Of a stretch of 34,580 nt of DNA, positions 30,604 through 34,580 are shown piece by piece (within the stretch, counting starts at the first letter, position 1; the number at the start of each line of letters is the position of its first letter). Source of the stretch: a virus; the IMG/VR virus record IMGVR_UViG_3300047997_000006, positions 1-34,580 of that record; one strand, 5' to 3'. A program made the position numbers and the translations under genes. The notes beneath the pieces were generated by a model, which was given only the letters and a program-made list of their open reading frames with translations, was not told where the DNA came from and searched no databases.

Positions 30604-31635
30604 ATGGACTTCTTATCTTCTATCCTCAAGGACACCAAGAATGAGTTTGCTTCTCGTGCATCTGATGGCATTGCTGCTGGTGACGTTGAAACTTTTGTTG
30701 ATACTGGCAGTTATATCTTTAATGCCCTGGTTAGTGGCAGCATTTTTGGAGGTATTCCCTCCAATAAGATCACTGCTCTTGCAGGAGAATCAGGGACTGG
30801 AAAGACTTTCTTTTGCCTTTCTGTCGTTCGTAATTTCCTTGATCTTGATCCTGACGCTGGCGTCTTATATTTTGAAACCGAGTCTGCCATTAGTAAGCAG
30901 ATGATTGAGTGTCGTGGCATCGACTCTAAACGTCTGGTAATCTTCCCTGTTAATACAGTGGAGGAGTTCAGGACCCAGGCAGTCAGGATCATTGACAAAT
31001 ATATGGAAACACCTAAAGATGAACGCAAACCTCTCATGTTTGTGTTAGACTCTCTGGGTATGCTAGCCACCAACAAAGAAGTGCAAGATGCTGCGGACGA
31101 CAAACAAGTTCGTGACATGACAAAATCTCAATTGATTAAGTCTTGTTTCAGAATTCTTACATTAAAACTTGGCAAAGCTAACATACCTATGTTAGTTACT
31201 AATCACACCTATGATGTCATCGGTTCTTATGTCCCTACAAAAGAAATGGGAGGAGGTAGTGGTCTCAAATATTCCGCCTCTACAATCGTTTATCTCGGAA
31301 AGAAAAAGGAGAAAGATGGAACGACTCTCGTCGGAAACATTATCAAATGCGAGGCTAAAAAGTCTCGTCTGACAAGAGAAGGTTCCAAGATTGAAACAAG
31401 ATTGTTCTTTGATGAGCGTGGACTAGAAAAATATTATGGATTGCTTGAACTTGGTGAGGCAGGGGGTTTGTGGAAGAATGTTGCTGGTCGATACGAAATG
31501 GATGGTAAGAAAGTCTATGCAAAGGCAATCTTGAAAGATCCCGAGCAGTATTTCACACCCGAAGTTCTTGCCAAACTAGATAAACAGGCGCAGAAGACGT
31601 TCTTGTATGGAGCAGACGATGACGGAGAAGCTTGA
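30604..31635 (+). CDS. uvsX: UvsX recombinase (RecA-like)
   Basis: A 343-residue RecA-family strand-exchange protein. Walker A is GESGTGKT (61-68), and a Walker B-like [11 protein letters not shown] follows, with [31 protein letters not shown] and the L2-like loop [20 protein letters not shown]4 UvsX is 391 residues. It invades homologous DNA for recombination-dependent replication, loaded by UvsY (encoded at 13042). Its 3' end overlaps the gp41 start, linking recombinase and helicase expression. Confidence 0.96.
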   Translation: MDFLSSILKDTKNEFASRASDGIAAGDVETFVDTGSYIFNALVSGSIFGGIPSNKITALAGESGTGKTFFCLSVVRNFLDLDPDAGVLYFETESAISKQMIECRGIDSKRLVIFPVNTVEEFRTQAVRIIDKYMETPKDERKPLMFVLDSLGMLATNKEVQDAADDKQVRDMTKSQLIKSCFRILTLKLGKANIPMLVTNHTYDVIGSYVPTKEMGGGSGLKYSASTIVYLGKKKEKDGTTLVGNIIKCEAKKSRLTREGSKIETRLFFDERGLEKYYGLLELGEAGGLWKNVAGRYEMDGKKVYAKAILKDPEQYFTPEVLAKLDKQAQKTFLYGADDDGEA

Positions 31636-33016
31636 ACATTCTGTATTAAGAAACCTGCTTTGTAATGAAGAGTATTTTCGTAAGGTAGTCCCCTTTATTA
31701 AAGGTGAATACTTTCAGGAACCATCAGAGCGAGTTCTCTTTGAGGAGATTCAAGATTTCTCTAACAAGTATGACAAGTATCCGACTAAAGAAGTCTTAAT
31801 CATTAATCTAACTCAAAGGAATGATCTTACTGAAGAAACTTACACGCAAACTGTATCGTATATTAATTCGCTTGGTACAGAGTTTATCGAGACGAAGTGG
31901 TTGGTCGATGCGACGGAGAAATGGTGTCAGGAGAGGGCAGTATACAACGCCCTCCTCGAATCTATCAAAATCGCAGAGGGATCGGGTGAACAGGAAGTAT
32001 CAAAGGATGCGATCCCAAGTATCCTACAGCAGGCTCTCGCAGTATCGTTTGATGAACACATCGGACACGACTACATTCAAAATGTAGACGAAAGATATGA
32101 CTATTATCACCTTGAAGAGCATAAGATTCCCTTTGATATCGACAAGTTGAATCTAATCACCAAGGGTGGTATTCCTAACAAGACACTTAACGTTGCTCTT
32201 GCTGGTACAGGTGTGGGTAAGTCACTATTCATGTGTCATATGGCAGCAGCATGTCTTTCTATTGGATATAATGTTCTCTACATCACACTAGAGATGGCAG
32301 AAGAAAAGATTGCTGAACGTATCGATGCTAATCTTTTGAATGTTAATATCCAAGAGATTGGTGAGATGCCTGAAGCTATATTCAAAAGTAGAGTCAATGA
32401 GATTGGTAGGAAGTCTCAAGGTAAATTGATTATCAAAGAGTATCCTACTGCTGCAGCACACTCTGGACACTTCAAGTCATTGTTGAGTGATCTCTCACTT
32501 AAGAAAGACTTCAGACCTAACATAATCTTTGTTGATTATCTAAACATCTGTGCTTCATCACGATACAAAGGACACATTGTTAACTCTTACACCTATGTCA
32601 AAGCGATTGCGGAAGAGTTACGAGGTCTGGCGGTCGAACATGACCTACCTGTTGTCACTGCTACTCAAACTACTAGGAGTGGTTTTGGTAATAGTGATGT
32701 TGACCTTACAGATACTAGTGAATCTTTTGGTCTTCCCGCTACTGCCGATCTTATGCTTGCTCTCATATCTACTGAAGAGTTAGAGCAGTCAGGTCGTATC
32801 ATGATCAAGCAACTCAAGAACAGATATAACGATGCTGCCTATTACAGACGCTTCACTGTAGGCATTGACAGATCAAAAATGAAGCTGTATAATGTCGATG
32901 ACTCTGAAGGTGATATCTTATCTTCTGATGCTCCCGAAGAAGAGACCATGGACCGCCTAGATGATATCTCTGACAGGCAATCTAGACTAGACAAATTTTC
33001 CCAATTCGTAATTTAA
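31619..33016 (+). CDS. gp41: Replicative DNA helicase (DnaB-like)
   Basis: The start is ATG 31619 (MTEKLEHS) with GGAG 6 nt upstream; ATG 31607 in frame is an alternative. The 465-residue protein has an N-terminal helical domain and a RecA-type core with Walker A AGTGVGKS (195-202). The H1a glutamate is in [16 protein letters not shown], Walker B is [11 protein letters not shown] and the DnaB-family ATQTTRSG follows. T4 gp41 is 475. It unwinds the lagging-strand template and recruits primase. The C-terminal acidic tail may contact partner proteins. It overlaps uvsX by 17 nt. Confidence 0.95.
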   Translation: MTEKLEHSVLRNLLCNEEYFRKVVPFIKGEYFQEPSERVLFEEIQDFSNKYDKYPTKEVLIINLTQRNDLTEETYTQTVSYINSLGTEFIETKWLVDATEKWCQERAVYNALLESIKIAEGSGEQEVSKDAIPSILQQALAVSFDEHIGHDYIQNVDERYDYYHLEEHKIPFDIDKLNLITKGGIPNKTLNVALAGTGVGKSLFMCHMAAACLSIGYNVLYITLEMAEEKIAERIDANLLNVNIQEIGEMPEAIFKSRVNEIGRKSQGKLIIKEYPTAAAHSGHFKSLLSDLSLKKDFRPNIIFVDYLNICASSRYKGHIVNSYTYVKAIAEELRGLAVEHDLPVVTATQTTRSGFGNSDVDLTDTSESFGLPATADLMLALISTEELEQSGRIMIKQLKNRYNDAAYYRRFTVGIDRSKMKLYNVDDSEGDILSSDAPEEETMDRLDDISDRQSRLDKFSQFVI

Positions 33017-33018
33017 AC

Positions 33019-33423
33019 ATGACCATTCAATTTGAACGCTATGAAGAATTTGTGGCAGCAGTTACTTCAGAGTGCTCTACAAATTTCGTTGACTTTGCTG
33101 ATCGTATTGGTGCTCTTGATAGACAAGGTGCCAATATTGAGAGACTTCTTACTGCTGGGGTTGGAATTAATGCTGAAGGGGGTGAGTTCCTGGAGATCAT
33201 TAAGAAAATGGTCTTCCAAGGAAAACCGTGGAACGAAGATAATCGTGAGCATCTCATTATTGAGTTGGGTGACGTTATGTGGTATGTTGCTCAAGCTACA
33301 ATGGCACTTGATATTTCCTTCGATGAGGTGATTGAAACTAACGTCAACAAACTCAAGAAGCGTTACCCTGGTGGTGAGTTTAACGTTCATAATTCAGAAG
33401 TTCGTGCAGCAGGTGATCGTTAA
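33019..33423 (+). CDS. mazG: MazG-like nucleotide pyrophosphohydrolase
   Basis: The 134-residue all-helical protein has the MazG metal site: E53, E56 and E59 in NAEGGEFLEI, and E82 and D85 in IELGDVMWYV, the ExxE...ExxD arrangement. A following helix, DEVIETNVNKLKKRYPGG, completes the family core. MazG enzymes cleave NTPs or dNTPs to monophosphates. Cyanophage versions were proposed to lower (p)ppGpp, but work on one of them found preference for deoxynucleotides, so a role in recycling host nucleotides fits its place behind gp43-uvsX-gp41. It starts 2 nt after gp41. Confidence 0.92.
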   Translation: MTIQFERYEEFVAAVTSECSTNFVDFADRIGALDRQGANIERLLTAGVGINAEGGEFLEIIKKMVFQGKPWNEDNREHLIIELGDVMWYVAQATMALDISFDEVIETNVNKLKKRYPGGEFNVHNSEVRAAGDR

Positions 33424-33492
33424 AATATTATAAAGAACCCTCCATTTGTGAGGATTTCGTGATAATATAGATATGTCAGCAACAAACTGCCA

Positions 33493-33690
33493 ATGATCAA
33501 CCTGCATGAAAAATTTAATCACTACCTCCATACTAATAAGACACCTGATTGTGGAAATATTAACGATAGCTTGATTGGGTATGGTTGGCGTGATGATGGT
33601 AAAAAGATTGTAGGATACTATCTCTTGACCAAACGACATAGGCATCATTACACCTTGACTCACGAGTATGTTGGTAAAGAATCTAACTAA
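33493..33690 (+). CDS. Small basic protein, unknown
   Basis: A 65-residue, His/Tyr-rich protein (NHYLHTNKTPDCG, GYGWRDDGKKIVGYYLLTKRHRHHYTLTHEY) starts after a 69-nt gap. The gap holds a GATAATATAG sequence and a CAGCAAC leader loosely like the elements at 19054 and 21237. No Shine-Dalgarno is seen. The product looks like a small beta-sheet protein with a histidine cluster; no family is recognised. A terminator follows. Confidence 0.6.
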   Translation: MINLHEKFNHYLHTNKTPDCGNINDSLIGYGWRDDGKKIVGYYLLTKRHRHHYTLTHEYVGKESN

Positions 33691-33696
33691 CTTTAT

Positions 33697-33726
33697 ACCT
33701 CCTCTAAATATTAGGGGAGGTTTTTT
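33697..33726 (+). terminator. Terminator hairpin with a late promoter box in its loop
   Basis: ACCTCCTCTAA (33697-33707) pairs with TTAGGGGAGGT (33711-33721), with one G-T pair, around a 3-nt loop ATA. A run of six T follows (33721-33726). The upstream gene ends at 33690. Confidence 0.88.
33704..33710 (+). promoter_or_regulatory. Late promoter box (CTAAATA) in the terminator loop
   Basis: CTAAATA spans the left arm and loop of the terminator and lies 19 nt before ATG 33730. The right arm GGGGAGG (33714-33720) also serves as the Shine-Dalgarno, 9 nt before the ATG. Confidence 0.6.
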
Positions 33727-33729
33727 CGT

Positions 33730-34580
33730 ATGAAGTTAGCAGATCTCTGCCGTAATGGCAAAGAATATGACATGCGTATCACCAAGATGATCAAGAAGGT
33801 TGCTTCTGGTGGTCGGTTTTTGCTTGATGATAGCATGGGTGATGTTGAAGTTTATGACGTTACAGTCACTTTCAAAGATGGAAGTGCGTCTTCGTATGAT
33901 GCTGCACATTTACAGGATACTGCTATACAAAGGTATCTGCGGCAGGACATTTTGTCGCTAGCAAACAATGGTGGTTTTCGTGGCAAGGGAAACATTGAAG
34001 TGACTGGTGCTGTTAGCCATACACCACACGTTGCTACCTTTGACTTCCAAGATTTAGTAAAGACAGCAGAATTTGGTGGTCAAGGTAAGAAGGGTGGTAA
34101 AACAAATAAAGGTAATGACTATGAAAAAGATCTCTTCACTAGTTGCGAGCACTACTTTGAAGAGGGTGGTCCTTACCCAGAGCATGCAAAACAAATCATT
34201 GAGAAGATAACTAAAGCAACAAGACTTACATACAAGGGTGCTAAACACGCTGGTGGTGACAATAGTTCTAGACCATTGCGGATGAGAAATACTAATGACA
34301 TATACATCTCTGCGGGTGGTTCTAGTTCACTGGATATGGGTAAAACCCTGACTGATATTACATTGTTATTCGGACCAGCAAACGGTAAAGTAACTAAAGA
34401 AATTTATTTGTCAGTTAAGATGGGAGACACGCTGTCTTTCTTTAACTGTGGTGTTAGAGGTGGTGGCAAGGAAAATTTGTCATTGTTTCCAACTAGTGCT
34501 TTTAAAACGGGAGTGATACCACCAGCTGGTATGACATATTTAAATATGTTTGGTATCAATCCTGAAGATTTTAAGACAGT
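33730..34580 (+). CDS. Large protein of unknown function (3' truncated), possible nuclease-like fold
   Basis: The frame is open from ATG 33730 to the window edge (283 complete codons, no stop). The N-terminal part (residues 1-110) is beta-rich, with a G-rich patch. Residues about 118-130 are a basic Gly/Lys linker (GGQGKKGGKTNKGNDYEKDLF). Later, TDITLLFG is followed by EIYLSVKMGDTLSFF. The D...(x)SVK arrangement is reminiscent of restriction-type PD-(D/E)xK folds with an S-x-K variant, but the evidence is slim. A late box and Shine-Dalgarno precede it, so it is probably expressed late. Confidence 0.85.
   Translation, partial: MKLADLCRNGKEYDMRITKMIKKVASGGRFLLDDSMGDVEVYDVTVTFKDGSASSYDAAHLQDTAIQRYLRQDILSLANNGGFRGKGNIEVTGAVSHTPHVATFDFQDLVKTAEFGGQGKKGGKTNKGNDYEKDLFTSCEHYFEEGGPYPEHAKQIIEKITKATRLTYKGAKHAGGDNSSRPLRMRNTNDIYISAGGSSSLDMGKTLTDITLLFGPANGKVTKEIYLSVKMGDTLSFFNCGVRGGGKENLSLFPTSAFKTGVIPPAGMTYLNMFGINPEDFKT

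Noticed and set aside
1-34580. tRNA genes, CRISPR arrays, IS elements, introns or inteins
   Set aside because: No cloverleaf-like sequence, regularly spaced repeat, transposase or interrupted gene was seen. The polymerase, terminase and helicase genes all read through as single frames.

Overview
The window is a continuous, tightly packed piece of a T4-like myovirus genome, and every supported gene lies on the plus strand. Gene content and order point to a marine cyanophage of the T4 superfamily (Synechococcus/Prochlorococcus myoviruses). The order is terminase 17 - 18 - 19 - 20 - small core protein - 21 - 22 - 23, then uvsY - uvsW - 55 - 47 - 46, then cobS-like - 45 - 44 - 62 - regA - hsp20 - 43 - uvsX - 41 - mazG. 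The cobS-like, hsp20 and mazG genes, together with gp55-type late promoters and no MotA/AsiA genes in view, are typical of that group. No photosynthesis gene, tRNA, IS element or CRISPR array is visible. Host and family are inferred from gene content, not from a database search.

Region 1 (1-13045) is the late, virion-building half. It starts with the tail of an unidentified gene and small ORFs around a thermonuclease-like gene. The terminase large subunit, a zinc-ribbon miniprotein, sheath, tube, portal, prohead core, protease, scaffold and major capsid protein follow. After a strong terminator come a membrane protein and a second tube-fold protein. Most of these genes sit 20-40 nt downstream of a (C/A)TAAATA box, the late promoter expected for a gp55-type sigma factor.

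Region 2 (13042-19050) holds recombination and transcription control: UvsY, UvsW, an Sm-like protein, the late sigma factor gp55, and the gp47/gp46 (Mre11/Rad50-like) nuclease. gp55 has its own near-consensus host sigma-70 promoter, so an early promoter makes the factor that reads the TAAATA boxes.

Region 3 (19051-26696) opens with a large metallopeptidase-plus-VWA protein and a CobS/MoxR-type AAA+ ATPase. The two genes share a nearly identical -10/leader sequence. A DUF3310-like protein, sliding clamp gp45, clamp loader gp44 and gp62, a second Sm-like protein, small ORFs, a Dam-type adenine methyltransferase that overlaps its neighbour out of frame, and the RegA translational repressor follow, closed by a terminator.

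Region 4 (26697-34580) has a late-promoter hsp20 pair and a terminator whose descending arm contains the -35 box of the next promoter. Two more Sm-like proteins, DNA polymerase gp43, UvsX, helicase gp41, MazG, a small ORF and a terminator/late-promoter hairpin lead into a large unknown gene cut by the window edge.

Most neighbouring genes overlap by 1-4 nt (ATGA, TAATG, TGATG), which implies translational coupling. No gene-free stretch exceeds about 130 nt. The points most worth following are the VWA-peptidase/AAA+ pair, the four Sm-like paralogues threaded through the replication genes, and the compound hairpin/promoter elements.
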